Shown here: positions 18,942 through 29,338 of the stretch, piece by piece
Position numbering within the stretch: position 1 is the stretch's first letter
How the letters are laid out: each line of letters opens with the position of its first letter
NCBI RefSeq assembly: GCF_000732605.1
Contig: NZ_JPME01000007.1
Location: forward strand, 62,001-126,000
Source: Lacrimispora celerecrescens
GTDB lineage: Bacteria; Bacillota; Clostridia; Lachnospirales; Lachnospiraceae
Reading direction: 5' to 3'
Length of the DNA: 64,000 nucleotides
Made by a program: the position numbers and the translations under genes
Notes under the pieces: generated by a model
The model's input: the letters and a program-made list of their open reading frames with translations, nothing else
Databases searched by the model: none
Told to the model about the DNA's origin: nothing

Positions 18942-19842
18942 TTACAAAGTTTTGTTTTTATGTATCCACCATGTTTCGTTTTGGATCGGATAAAAACCAA
19001 TGCTATAATAGAATTGTTGTGATGAAAGAACATAAGCCTGCTTTGCGCCAAGTTTTCCACATCTATTAACACCTTCAAGGACAGCAGCTTTACCCAACCC
19101 CATTTTACGATATTCTGGAAGAGTAAAAACTGGTTCAACATAAGCATATCTGCTGTTTGGAATGCACCACATTCCGCAATGGGCTGCATAATCTCCGTTC
19201 GGAGCTACAACTAATATTCGCAAATTCAAATCTAAATGCGGTGCATCAAAGCCTTCCCGCTTTTTCATGGATTCTTTTTCTCGTTCATTACGCTGCCGTT
19301 GGTTGTTAAAGCCTCTCCATATTGCATTGTAATACCGTTCAATATCAAAGCCCTTATCATCAAAACTAATTATTCTATATCCTTCTGGAAGCGTGTAACT
19401 ATGATTGCTAATATCAATCATTGCAACTGAAGACTTTTGCGTAGTTGGGGTAAAGTCCCTTTGAGCAGCAGCTCGCTGATATTCAAAATCGCCGTCTGGT
19501 AATGTAATTTTTATTTCTCCGTGTAAATTCAGGTTTCGTAATGCATATTCAATGAGTTGTGGTTTCATGTAATCGTACTTCTCATCCAAACAAAAATAAG
19601 ATTCGCCGAGATCGCCTTCATAAGTTGCTAAACCAACTATTATTCCATTATCTTCTACAATGCCTATATGTGATAGATGTTCCATATTCATATATGGGCC
19701 AAATTGCCATACCCACCTTGCCCATAAGTAGTTGGGGGTAATGACTTTGTCGTTATTCATGCGTATTAAAAAATCACATACTTTTTTTAAAATCTTCCGT
19801 GTATCCCCATTCATTCGTGTAGCTTCTAATAATTACGCCCAT
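18942..19842 (-). pseudogene. GNAT family N-acetyltransferase with frameshift in an A7 run
   Basis: Most of the gene (to 19814) is one open frame of 290 aa, with a C-terminal GNAT domain (VEPVFTLPEYRKMGLGKAAVLEG, acetyl-CoA loop near residue 240). No Shine-Dalgarno serves its first ATG. A better start exists at 19842: AAGGAGG six bases upstream, then MGVIIRSYTNEWGYTEDFKK. That frame meets the main frame at a run of seven A on the coding strand (19782-19788); removing one A would join them without a stop. The gene is either inactivated, slippage-dependent, or mis-assembled. Substrate unknown. Confidence 0.7.
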
Positions 19843-19914
19843 AGTATCCCTCCTTATTTTCATAACGGATTAACTGCTGCTGTATTGGAACTATTACCTT
19901 TTCTTTATATCTCC

Positions 19915-19942
19915 ATTATACTCCTTGCTGTAAAGGCGTAAA
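19915..19942 (-). promoter_or_regulatory. Candidate promoter of the GNAT gene
   Basis: TTTACG and TATAAT with 16 bases between them on the minus strand, about 70 nt before the proposed ATG at 19842. It supports the upstream start. Confidence 0.5.
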
Positions 19943-20096
19943 AAGCTTTCAGCATAAGTATCAGGTGGATAGTGAAAGCATTATTCGCATGAACACACAA
20001 GGAATATTTGTGCAGAGCAAAAATCAGATGAGACATAACCTGCAACACTTATATCTCTTTACTTCTGGAAACCTGGCAAAGAAATCGTCTGTTTCC

Positions 20097-20145
20097 AAAA
20101 GTGAGGATGTATGCAACGGGGTCCTTTGCATGCATCCTCACTTTT
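20097..20145. terminator. Terminator of the nucleoside transport operon
   Basis: A 20-bp stem (20097-20116 against 20126-20145, one G-U pair) with an 8-nt loop and T/A-rich flanks on both sides, 40 nt beyond the last permease gene. Confidence 0.8.
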
Positions 20146-20183
20146 ATTATTAAGTATTATATGGCTGATAGGAATCAAACCAA

Positions 20184-21101
20184 TTAAGCATCTTTATATT
20201 TTTTATAAGTTTTTATTGAAAAAATTGCCAATCCTATCAAAGTGGCAAAGTACGGTATCGTTTTTACCAAATCAGACGGTAAACCCATGGATGCAGCTAC
20301 ATTGGAAAACGCATCTGCAATACCAAATAATACAGAGGCAGCTGCAGAACCTATAGCCGTCTGTCTACCCATCGCTTCTGCCGCCAGAGCAATCCAGCCC
20401 CTGCCGCTCACCATATCTCTGGAGAACCATGATACATATCCCATGGACATGAATGCGCCGCCAAATCCGCACATGATTCCGCTTAGCAGCAATGCGGTTG
20501 CCTGTGTTTTAACTACACTGATGCCAACGGACTCTGCTGCTGCTTTCTTCTCACCGACCGCACGTATATGATATCCAAGAGCCGTTCCTTTTAATAGAAC
20601 ATAAGTAAAAACAACAGAAAATATGGAGAGATAAGTCAAAATATTATGTCCTGATAGAATACTCCCTAAAACAGGAATATTCTCAATGATCGGAATTCGA
20701 AGAACAGGCAGGGTCTTACTGGCTAATGCCACACTGGTTCCTTTATCATGAGCAGTCAGATAAAGGAAAAACACGGTTCCGCCGCTGGCAAGACTATTAA
20801 TCGCTATGCCCCCTAATATAATGTTCGTTTTATAATACAGCGTAAAAAATGCTAATATTCCCGTAAAAAGAACAGCTACGGCCAAGGCCATTAATAAACC
20901 GATCAAAGCACTTTGAGATAAAAAACTAAAATACATTCCTGCAAATGCTGCTATCAGCATTAAACCTTCCAGGGCAATATTGGGTACCCCTGCCACATCG
21001 GAAATAACCGCTCCCATTGACGCAAAGAGCAAAGGAGTTGTAACTCTGAAAACAGAATATACAAAATCACTAGTGAATATAGAATTAAAAAACTCCTTCA
21101 T
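20184..21101 (-). CDS. Nucleoside ABC transporter permease (NupQ/YufQ type)
   Basis: A 305-aa integral membrane subunit of the BPD_transp_2 class with 8-10 helices. ISDVAGVPNIALEGLMLIAAFAG and the cytoplasmic loop GYHIRAVGEKKAAAESVGISV, the EAA-like ATPase contact, are typical of the second permease of BmpA-dependent nucleoside importers. It overlaps the preceding permease gene by 17 bases and has GGAGG six bases before ATG. Last gene of the five-gene operon. Confidence 0.9.
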   Translation of the reverse strand: MKEFFNSIFTSDFVYSVFRVTTPLLFASMGAVISDVAGVPNIALEGLMLIAAFAGMYFSFLSQSALIGLLMALAVAVLFTGILAFFTLYYKTNIILGGIAINSLASGGTVFFLYLTAHDKGTSVALASKTLPVLRIPIIENIPVLGSILSGHNILTYLSIFSVVFTYVLLKGTALGYHIRAVGEKKAAAESVGISVVKTQATALLLSGIMCGFGGAFMSMGYVSWFSRDMVSGRGWIALAAEAMGRQTAIGSAAASVLFGIADAFSNVAASMGLPSDLVKTIPYFATLIGLAIFSIKTYKKYKDA

Positions 21102-22155
21102 TTTTAACCTCCCCGATGTTCACATCCTTTTCGATCCAAGCTTGCTTATACTTATGCAGAAATTTTTCGGCTGATATTAACAGAATAATCAGGCTCTGTA
21201 AAATTGCAATCATTTCTGTGGGCACATCTGCAAAACGATTTACCAGATCCGCTCCGACCCTTAAATATCCCACAAACAGCGCTGCACCTACGACACCAAA
21301 TGGATTGTTATTTGCCAGCATTGCAATCATAGCTCCATCAAAACCATAACCAGGAAGTGAGGTCCATTCGAACCTCTTATGCAATCCCAGGCATTCTACA
21401 ATCCCACCGCATCCGGCAACCGCACCTGCAATTACGTGTACGAGAATAATTACCTTTGTTACACGAATACCTGAATATTTCGCAAAACGGATGTTAGTGC
21501 CCGTAGCCCGTACTTCGTATCCTCCTTTTGTTTTATACAAGAAGATATAAATAATGACGACACATAAGATTGCTATAATAAGGCCCAGATGGACTCTTGT
21601 TCCGCTTATGATCGTTGGAAGCAATGCCGCTTTACGATACTTATAGGATACCAGCGATGAAACAGAAGGATCACGCATAATATTGTTTAAAATATAACAA
21701 CCAATTCCGTAGGCAATATTATTCATCATCAGGGAAGTAACCATTTCGTTTGCCCCGTATTTTGTTTTTAGAACGCCAGGTACCAACATGACCAGAATTC
21801 CGGTAACCGCTCCTACTCCGATACAGACAAATGGAAAGATAAAAAACGGCAGCTGGAACCAGATAGCAACCAGGGAGCCTGCAATTCCGGACATAAAGAA
21901 AACCCCTTCGCCCCCAAGATTAAATAAACCTGCTTGAAACAGCACCGCCATAGAAAGTCCTGAAAAAATAAGAGGAATTGCAGTTTCCACAATATTCCCC
22001 AAATATCTCCTGGAAGAGAACGGCTGAACGAGAAATATTTTGATGGATTCAACAGGCTGTTCACTTACAAATAGAATGATGATGAATGCAACCAGCATTG
22101 CAGCAATCATAGATACCGCTGTTCTTAACATGTTAAAGGTTCTTTCTCTGCTCAT
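21085..22155 (-). CDS. Nucleoside ABC transporter permease (NupP/YufP type)
   Basis: A 356-aa membrane subunit partnering the downstream permease. FQAGLFNLGGEGVFFMSGIAG and the loop GGYEVRATGTNIRFAKYSGIRV, the ATPase contact, are family hallmarks. The ATG overlaps the stop of the ATPase gene (ATGA), showing translational coupling; no strong Shine-Dalgarno is needed. The order ATPase-permease-permease is that of B. subtilis nupOPQ. Confidence 0.92.
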   Translation of the reverse strand: MSRERTFNMLRTAVSMIAAMLVAFIIILFVSEQPVESIKIFLVQPFSSRRYLGNIVETAIPLIFSGLSMAVLFQAGLFNLGGEGVFFMSGIAGSLVAIWFQLPFFIFPFVCIGVGAVTGILVMLVPGVLKTKYGANEMVTSLMMNNIAYGIGCYILNNIMRDPSVSSLVSYKYRKAALLPTIISGTRVHLGLIIAILCVVIIYIFLYKTKGGYEVRATGTNIRFAKYSGIRVTKVIILVHVIAGAVAGCGGIVECLGLHKRFEWTSLPGYGFDGAMIAMLANNNPFGVVGAALFVGYLRVGADLVNRFADVPTEMIAILQSLIILLISAEKFLHKYKQAWIEKDVNIGEVKNEGVF

Positions 22156-23708
22156 TCCTGGTTCACCGCCTTTCTGATCTGTTCCGCCTCATGTCTTTTG
22201 ATTCCCAGCATATAAAGGCCCAGCTTTTCTTCATCCAGTCCACCTGTTTGATCAAAGTAAGCGACGATTTCTCCTTCATACATTACGGCAACAACATCTG
22301 ATAATTTCAGCACTTCACTTAAATCTGCTGAAATTAAAAGTACTGCACAGCCCTTTTCACTGAGTTCCACTATCTTCTTATGAATGATGTGTGCGGCGCC
22401 AATATCCACACCCCTTGTTGGCTGTTCTGCAATCAGTATATTGGGCTCATCCCCACATTCCCTTGCAACTACTACTTTCTGCATATTTCCGCCTGAGAGC
22501 ATTCCTACCGGCTGGTGCCCGCCGGTACATCGTATTTCATAGCTCTTAATGTTCTTTTCAACAAATGCATGAATGTTCTTGAAATTTAAAAAACCGTGAT
22601 TGTTAAATAACCTTGAACTCAAGCGATTGGATATCATATTTTCCCTGATGGATTCACTTACTGATACCCCCTGATCGAGCCTGTCTTCCGGAATATAACC
22701 GAATTTTGTTTTTCTGATATCAGAAACCCCAAGGTTCTCAATATTTTTTCCTTCAAACAGAATTTTACCTTCCTGGATGCTTTTGCGCTTTGTCATTAAA
22801 TCTACCAATTCTGACTGGCCATTTCCCTGAACTCCTGCAATGCCAAAAATCATACCGCTTTTGACTCCAAAGGAAATATCTTTAAGGACCTGTACGCCGC
22901 TTTTATCTTTATAGGAAATTTCCTCTGTATGAATGTATGTTTTTCCAAAGTCCCTTTTTTCTTTTGTGATTGAGGTATCCATTTCACACCCCATAATCAG
23001 ATTCGAGATCTCCTGTTCTGTAACGGTTTCACATTCATAGGTACCAATCGTCTTTCCGCTTCTCATAACGGTAATCCGATCTGATATCTGCTTGATTTCA
23101 GGTATTTTGTGTGATATGAAAACAATCGTATGACCTTGCTGCTTCAAATTTTCCAACTCATCAAACAACTGCTTTGTTTCCTGAGGTGCCAAAACCGCTG
23201 TCGGCTCGTCTAAAATCAGAATTTCAGCACCTCGTGCCAATGCTTTTAAGATTTCCACCTTCTGCTTCACACCTACCGGAAGATTCTTTGTTATTTCTTT
23301 TGGATTGACCTTCAGATTGTATTTCTGACTTATTTCATCGGTAAACCGTTCCGCCTGTTCTTTATTTACGAACATATATTTCTGAGGTTCCATTCCCAAA
23401 ACAATGTTCTGTGCAACAGTAAAGGATTCCACCAGCATAAAATGCTGATGTACCATTCCAATTCCTTCCCCAATGGCCTCTTTTGAACTGGAAAAGCTTA
23501 CCGGTTTCCCTTTTAAGCTCATACTCCCCCGTGATGGAGCTTCCATCCCGAACAGGATTTTCATTAATGTGGATTTTCCCGCACCGTTTTCTCCCACTAA
23601 TGCATGTATTTCCCCCTTTTTTAAATTAAAAGACACATCAGAATTTGCCACAACGCCATTCCCATACACTTTGGCAATGTTATTCATCTCTAATATATAA
23701 TCACCCAT
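22152..23708 (-). CDS. Nucleoside ABC transporter ATP-binding protein (NupO/YufO type)
   Basis: An ATPase of about 518 aa with two fused ABC domains, as in sugar/nucleoside importers. Domain 1 has Walker A GENGAGKST and Walker B ILILDEPTAVLAPQE; domain 2 has the degenerate Walker A GVQGNGQSEL, signature LSGGNMQKVVVAREC and IAEQPTRGVDIGA. The longest frame starts with GTG at 23717; the ATG at 23708 has AAAAGG eight bases upstream and gives the usual MGDYILEMNNIAK start. Fuels import together with the two permeases and the BmpA-type lipoprotein. Confidence 0.93.
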   Translation of the reverse strand: MGDYILEMNNIAKVYGNGVVANSDVSFNLKKGEIHALVGENGAGKSTLMKILFGMEAPSRGSMSLKGKPVSFSSSKEAIGEGIGMVHQHFMLVESFTVAQNIVLGMEPQKYMFVNKEQAERFTDEISQKYNLKVNPKEITKNLPVGVKQKVEILKALARGAEILILDEPTAVLAPQETKQLFDELENLKQQGHTIVFISHKIPEIKQISDRITVMRSGKTIGTYECETVTEQEISNLIMGCEMDTSITKEKRDFGKTYIHTEEISYKDKSGVQVLKDISFGVKSGMIFGIAGVQGNGQSELVDLMTKRKSIQEGKILFEGKNIENLGVSDIRKTKFGYIPEDRLDQGVSVSESIRENMISNRLSSRLFNNHGFLNFKNIHAFVEKNIKSYEIRCTGGHQPVGMLSGGNMQKVVVARECGDEPNILIAEQPTRGVDIGAAHIIHKKIVELSEKGCAVLLISADLSEVLKLSDVVAVMYEGEIVAYFDQTGGLDEEKLGLYMLGIKRHEAEQIRKAVNQE

Positions 23709-23795
23709 ATTGTTCACCTTTTCTTTATCCGAACGCTTTTACTTGCAATCCGCTTCGCTGTTTGCTCATAAGCAAATGCTGTTTTGGTTCAAATA

Positions 23796-24923
23796 CTACG
23801 GGCGCACATCTTCCCTTATTTTGTTCACTTCTTCTGTTGTCAGCCCAGTCGGATCGGTCAGTTTGATTTCTCCATTTATTACTTTATTTTTTAACTCCTT
23901 TATCTGTTCTCTTGCAGCTTCCGTCATTAATTTTTCATAAAATTCATTTTCTGCAATTCCCACTGCCCCTTCTTTAATTCCATAAAAACCTTTGCTTCCA
24001 TATTTCACTTCGCCATTCATGGCCTGCCGGGCGATCGTAACCGCATTTTCAGGAATGTTTTTGATTGCAGACGTGATGATTACATTCGCCATATCCGGTC
24101 GGGAATCTTTCAGTGACTCTGCCTGATCGGAATCAACTCCAATGACAAATTTCCCTTTCTCTACTGCCCCGTCAATGACTCCAATACCTGATTGCCCTGC
24201 TGCCGCAAAAATAACTGGTATTCCTGAATTATAAAGAATCAATGCGTTTTCTTTTCCTTTTGCAGTATCTGTAAAATTGCCCACATATGATGCAGCAACC
24301 TTTATATCCGGGTTAATTTCCAAAGCTCCTTCAATATATCCCACCAGGAATTCATTGATTCCAGGGATATCCATTCCACCCACAAAGCCAATGACTCCTT
24401 CATTCAGTTCTTTCGCTTTTAATGCCGCTGCTGCGCCCGCCAGATAACTCATTTCATTATTCTTAGGAGCCATAATATATACATTGGAAGGTATCTCTTC
24501 CATTTGTCCATCTAAATTGATAAATTTTTGTTCCGGATACTCTTCTGCTGCCTGTGTCAGTGCATCATCCCCATTGCTTGATACGGTAAGTATGAGATCA
24601 TATCCCTTTTCACATAAATCCACATAAGCAGAATAATATTTCGAGGCATCACGTCCGGCTTCCACATAGTCTACCTTCATACCAAACTCTTTTTCTAAAA
24701 GACCAATCGCTTCAAAGGAGGCGTCAAAAAAGGATTTGTCACCTAAGTTACCAGGTATCATCAAAGCCACCTTATAATCGGTTGAAGTTCCATCAAACGT
24801 ATCACCGGTCTCTTTCGCAGGACTGTTTCCAGCCTCCTTTTCTGGTTTCGGTGCAGAGCAGCCCGTGAATAATGTACTCAATGATAAACACATTGCCAAA
24901 ATCAAAGCTAATTTCTTTTTCAT
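23796..24923 (-). CDS. BmpA-type nucleoside-binding lipoprotein
   Basis: A 375-aa substrate-binding protein. The signal peptide ends in a lipobox, LFTGC, near residue 22, so it is anchored to the outer face of the membrane. YKVALMIPGNLGDKSFFDASFEAI opens the Bmp domain, with GFVGGMDIPGINEFLVGYIEGA and VIGVDSDQ further on. Binds purine or other nucleosides in characterised relatives. GGAGG lies seven bases before ATG. It sits between the nucleoside hydrolase and ATPase genes. Confidence 0.93.
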   Translation of the reverse strand: MKKKLALILAMCLSLSTLFTGCSAPKPEKEAGNSPAKETGDTFDGTSTDYKVALMIPGNLGDKSFFDASFEAIGLLEKEFGMKVDYVEAGRDASKYYSAYVDLCEKGYDLILTVSSNGDDALTQAAEEYPEQKFINLDGQMEEIPSNVYIMAPKNNEMSYLAGAAAALKAKELNEGVIGFVGGMDIPGINEFLVGYIEGALEINPDIKVAASYVGNFTDTAKGKENALILYNSGIPVIFAAAGQSGIGVIDGAVEKGKFVIGVDSDQAESLKDSRPDMANVIITSAIKNIPENAVTIARQAMNGEVKYGSKGFYGIKEGAVGIAENEFYEKLMTEAAREQIKELKNKVINGEIKLTDPTGLTTEEVNKIREDVRP

Positions 24924-24940
24924 GATCGTTCCTCCTGATT

Positions 24941-25843
24941 TTAATAAATTCTCTCTTTTACAATGCTTCTAAATTTTTCTACATCAATCCATTCCGCATA
25001 TTTAAAATCCTTTTCCACTTCCACATGTATGTCATAGGCATTTGTTTTATATACGATTGCACCTCTTGTATTTACACCGGAAAGTTCCACGTTAAAATCA
25101 TTCTGCCTTAAGTTCACAACCGTCGGATCCAAAAGATATGCTATCAGCAATGCATCATGAAAGGTAATGGGATATCCCGTCTTTTCTTTGAAAATTTCTG
25201 TTCCTCTCTTATAATATTGCATCCTTTCGTTTCCCGGCGGACATAGCTTCTCCAAAAACTCTTCTGAGATTCTGCAATATTTTGTTACATCAAGCCCAAA
25301 CATAGTCAGATGCTCTGCGTAGTCCATAACAATTCTTGCCGCCTCTGGATCACATCGGATGTTCCATTCCGGGGAACTGCTTGAGAAAACACCTCCCATT
25401 GCTATGATATTCGTCTGCTTCATGATGTCCGGAGCTTCGTAAAAAGCCTTTGCTAGATTGGTCATAGCACCCATCTCTACAATTGTAAGATCAGGATTTT
25501 CTTTTGCCTTCTGAATTATGAATTCCGCTCCGTTCATCTCCTGATATACCGGATACTTCCTTCCTTTTCTCAGAATCTCATATTGAATAGGATCTTCTTC
25601 ATAATCAGGCCTCTCTATAAGAGGGATACCGTAACCTGCACATACCTCAATCTCTTTTTTTTCATATTGTTCACATAGATCCAGTACCATTTCCGCCCTT
25701 TTGTAGGTGTTCTGATAAACAGTCGTAATTCCTACAATCTCAAATTCCGTTGAATTCATCGCCATGATCAGCGCAGCGGCATCATCTATATCATCGCCCA
25801 GATCTGTATCAATCAGAATTCTTTTCCCAGTATTATTGGACAT
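24941..25843 (-). CDS. Nucleoside hydrolase (inosine-uridine preferring type)
   Basis: A 300-aa cytosolic enzyme hydrolysing N-glycosidic bonds to ribose and base. The calcium-binding aspartate cluster DTDLGDDIDDAAAL sits at residues 12-25, slightly different in spacing from the common DxDxxxDD pattern. Further motifs are EMGAMTNLAKAF (phosphate-loop-like) and WNIRCDPEAARIV; a late His (TFHDALLIAY) is the usual catalytic position. As first gene of the operon it links import to salvage. Substrate preference is not visible. Confidence 0.88.
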   Translation of the reverse strand: MSNNTGKRILIDTDLGDDIDDAAALIMAMNSTEFEIVGITTVYQNTYKRAEMVLDLCEQYEKKEIEVCAGYGIPLIERPDYEEDPIQYEILRKGRKYPVYQEMNGAEFIIQKAKENPDLTIVEMGAMTNLAKAFYEAPDIMKQTNIIAMGGVFSSSSPEWNIRCDPEAARIVMDYAEHLTMFGLDVTKYCRISEEFLEKLCPPGNERMQYYKRGTEIFKEKTGYPITFHDALLIAYLLDPTVVNLRQNDFNVELSGVNTRGAIVYKTNAYDIHVEVEKDFKYAEWIDVEKFRSIVKERIY

Positions 25844-25865
25844 ACCACATACTCCTCATTGTTTT

Positions 25866-25881
25866 ACAAAAATATTTTTGT
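25866..25881 (-). promoter_or_regulatory. Candidate operator palindrome before the nucleoside operon
   Basis: ACAAAAATATTTTTGT is a perfect 16-bp palindrome between the promoter and the hydrolase start. A smaller GTACTGTAC palindrome lies at 25890-25898. Either could bind the neighbouring Crp- or RpiR-type regulators; this is inference. Confidence 0.5.
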
Positions 25882-25903
25882 TTGTTTCGTACTGTACTTG
25901 ATG

Positions 25904-25933
25904 ATTATATGGTAATTTTGCTATTTCAGTAAA
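25904..25933 (-). promoter_or_regulatory. Candidate promoter of the nucleoside operon
   Basis: TTTACT and TATAAT with 18 bases between on the minus strand, about 60 nt before the hydrolase start. Confidence 0.6.
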
Positions 25934-25968
25934 GGTCATATGGCTTTTTCTCTTTGGATTCCAATAAA

Positions 25969-26016
25969 AAAATTGCCACAAAACGCTTTTTATTCTAAGC
26001 GATTTGCGGCAATTTT
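25969..26016 (-). terminator. Terminator of the Crp-family gene
   Basis: An interrupted inverted repeat with outer arms AAAATTGCC (25969-25977) and GGCAATTTT (26008-26016) and inner CGCT/AGCG pairing, overlapping the stop codon of the regulator; T-rich on the minus strand after the hairpin. Confidence 0.7.
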
Positions 26017-26710
26017 ACCGAATCCACAAGTTATCAAATAAGATATCATACTTTTCTTTTGTAATAAATACTTTTTTACGCATGGAACTTATTTCTTCTC
26101 TGTCCTTCAGCTTACGGATGCTTCTTCCCACAGTCCGGAGACTGATACCCACACTATTTGCAATATCCTGGTATTCTGCTTCTACCGTTACGATATCAGT
26201 TGTATCATTTTTATGTGCATCATAATAATTTACAAAATAATACCTCACCCGGTCCAGACCATCTAAATAATAAAAAATACCATCATTCCCCGATCGTTTA
26301 TATAAATCATCGGATACCAATGTCAGACAGCGTCTTAACATATCGATATGATTCATTACATATGCATAGATAGCCACAGACTCCATTCTGACGGCCTTAA
26401 CCTCCGTCATACTGATAATGGTTGCAACATATGCATCTTTACGAGCAAAAAGCTCAAGCAAGCCGATACTTCCATTATTTTTATCTATCTGGAAATAGTT
26501 ATATTCATTACCATCAGAATAATTTCTCGTTCCTAAAGCGATTCCCTCTATAATGAAATAGATATATTGGGGAAATTCTCCCTGAGATACGATAAATTGT
26601 TTTGGTGCATAGGTAATCAATTCTCCTCTGCTTTTCATCTCATCAGGCAGTACAGAATAATTGAATTCTATTTCCTTCCCGTATTTCTCCCACTCCTGCT
26701 TCAAGTCCAT
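26015..26710 (-). CDS. Crp/Fnr family transcriptional regulator
   Basis: A 231-aa regulator with an N-terminal cyclic-nucleotide-like beta-barrel (ITYAPKQFIVSQGEFPQYIYFIIEG, residues about 32-56) and a C-terminal HTH_Crp (DIANSVGISLRTVGRSIRKLKDRE, about 183-206). No cysteine cluster of the Fnr kind is seen. It lies upstream of the nucleoside operon on the same strand but is separated by a terminator; regulation of that operon is possible. GAGG stands seven bases before ATG. Ligand unknown. Confidence 0.88.
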   Translation of the reverse strand: MDLKQEWEKYGKEIEFNYSVLPDEMKSRGELITYAPKQFIVSQGEFPQYIYFIIEGIALGTRNYSDGNEYNYFQIDKNNGSIGLLELFARKDAYVATIISMTEVKAVRMESVAIYAYVMNHIDMLRRCLTLVSDDLYKRSGNDGIFYYLDGLDRVRYYFVNYYDAHKNDTTDIVTVEAEYQDIANSVGISLRTVGRSIRKLKDREEISSMRKKVFITKEKYDILFDNLWIR

Positions 26711-26766
26711 GAAATTACCTCAGAATTATTCTACAATTTATACCGCGAAATTCTCTAAGCCTATCT

Positions 26767-27597
26767 TTATATCATATAATACTTTGGCGTCATATCTGGT
26801 GTCAATGATTTATTTATATTTCCACAGTCAACCCCCATTCTTTCCGACAATGCCAAAACCAACCCATCTACTACAGCAATAGGGGCTGACATGGAACGGT
26901 ATTCCTTTTCCTCACCTTGGTAAATATACAAATGCATATCAGCTTTTTGCTTATCCGGTACGTATAACCTGCTGGTAAAGGCCATCGTATGGTAAGAAGC
27001 TATCTTCTGATACTTAAGAATCATATGCCCCTCCCGGGAAACTTTAGTAATATTAAACAGGATGACAAGATCTCCTGCTCCTGCCTTTGCCAATCCTTCT
27101 AGCACCTCAGCGCCACTGGAGGGGAGAAGCACCACGGAAAGCCCCAGGCGGCGCAGGCGGAAAAATAGAAGCTGTCCCAGCGAGGAAGAGGCATTTTTAG
27201 CATAGATAAAGATACACTTTGCCTCCAAAATAGATTTAATAGCACGATTAAATTCCGATGTATCCAGCTGCTCCAGAGTTTTTTGTAAGCAATGCTGCTG
27301 TCGCAAGAGCCAATTTTGCAGCGTGAATTCCGCCTCCTGCATCAAAGGTGCGGCTATTTTCTTCACCGGTTCATGCCTCGTACTTTGCTGTATTACTACC
27401 TGTTTAAGCTGCTTAAAGTCCTTGCAGCCTACATGACGTGCAAAACGGGAAACCGTTGCATCCGAAAGCCCTAGACAGGAGGATAATTGTCCGATGGTCA
27501 TAAACAAAAATACGTCGGTATGGCTGCTGATATATTCTATAATCTTTTGATCTGCGCTGGTCAGTTCTTCCGGCAACGCCGGAAAATTCAGCTGCAT
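26767..27597 (-). CDS. RpiR/MurR family transcriptional regulator
   Basis: A 276-aa regulator. The N-terminal HTH_6 domain (SADQKIIEYISSHTDVFLFMTIGQLSSCLGLSDATVSRF split over residues 14-52) is followed by a SIS sugar-phosphate domain (CIFIYAKNASSSLGQLLFFRLRRLG, about 130-155). RpiR proteins respond to phosphosugars; next to a nucleoside hydrolase and importer the effector could be a ribose phosphate, but it might equally control the GH4/PTS genes upstream. AAGGAGG precedes ATG by seven bases. Confidence 0.9.
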   Translation of the reverse strand: MQLNFPALPEELTSADQKIIEYISSHTDVFLFMTIGQLSSCLGLSDATVSRFARHVGCKDFKQLKQVVIQQSTRHEPVKKIAAPLMQEAEFTLQNWLLRQQHCLQKTLEQLDTSEFNRAIKSILEAKCIFIYAKNASSSLGQLLFFRLRRLGLSVVLLPSSGAEVLEGLAKAGAGDLVILFNITKVSREGHMILKYQKIASYHTMAFTSRLYVPDKQKADMHLYIYQGEEKEYRSMSAPIAVVDGLVLALSERMGVDCGNINKSLTPDMTPKYYMI

Positions 27598-27925
27598 AAA
27601 GCCACCTCCTTTTGCACTGCGGATACTTCTTAATCATGCAGCCTTATTGTGTCACTTCCAGTATAAATGCACAATGTAAACTTAACCATCAAACTGCAGT
27701 AAAATGAAAGTAAATTTTCTAAGAACGTCATGATTGCTGGCAATTCATATAAACTTATTCTCTTTATTTTAACAAAGTATTCTCTACTTGTAAGTAAATT
27801 TAAAGTCCTAACTATTCATACATACCTGCGGCATTGTTTAAGTTTAATTTCAAATATTTTTACTTTATTTTTACTTCTAACATTTAAATGGCTGCTTATT
27901 GATGAAACACAATGTTAATGTATAA
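27598..27925. other. Intergenic region without recognisable gene
   Basis: An AT-rich stretch between the RpiR gene start and the terminator behind the GH4 gene. It must contain the promoter of the RpiR gene; I found no convincing -35/-10 pair. A 62-codon open frame on the plus strand lacks a Shine-Dalgarno and looks like chance. Confidence 0.5.
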
Positions 27926-27972
27926 ATAAAAATAAGCCCCGTCCTATCAAAAGGACGAGGCTAAAATCTCGT
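27926..27972 (-). terminator. Terminator behind the GH4 gene, a copy of the tyrS T-box terminator
   Basis: The hairpin 27935-27945/27952-27962 with a minus-strand T-run ends the alpha-glucoside operon. Over 47 bases it matches 16524-16570, the terminator part of the tyrS T-box, at 43 positions, including the loop and the spacer TCTCGT outside the hairpin. One mismatch (27939) creates a C-A mispair in the stem. Confidence 0.85.
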
Positions 27973-27978
27973 TAAATG

Positions 27979-29304
<1,326 letters not shown>

Positions 29305-29338
29305 TTATTTTACCTCCTTGCTTTGTCTGGTTTATCAG

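Noticed and set aside
27730-27918. 62-codon plus-strand frame in the intergenic gap
   Set aside because: No ribosome site, AT-rich chance composition and no recognisable protein.
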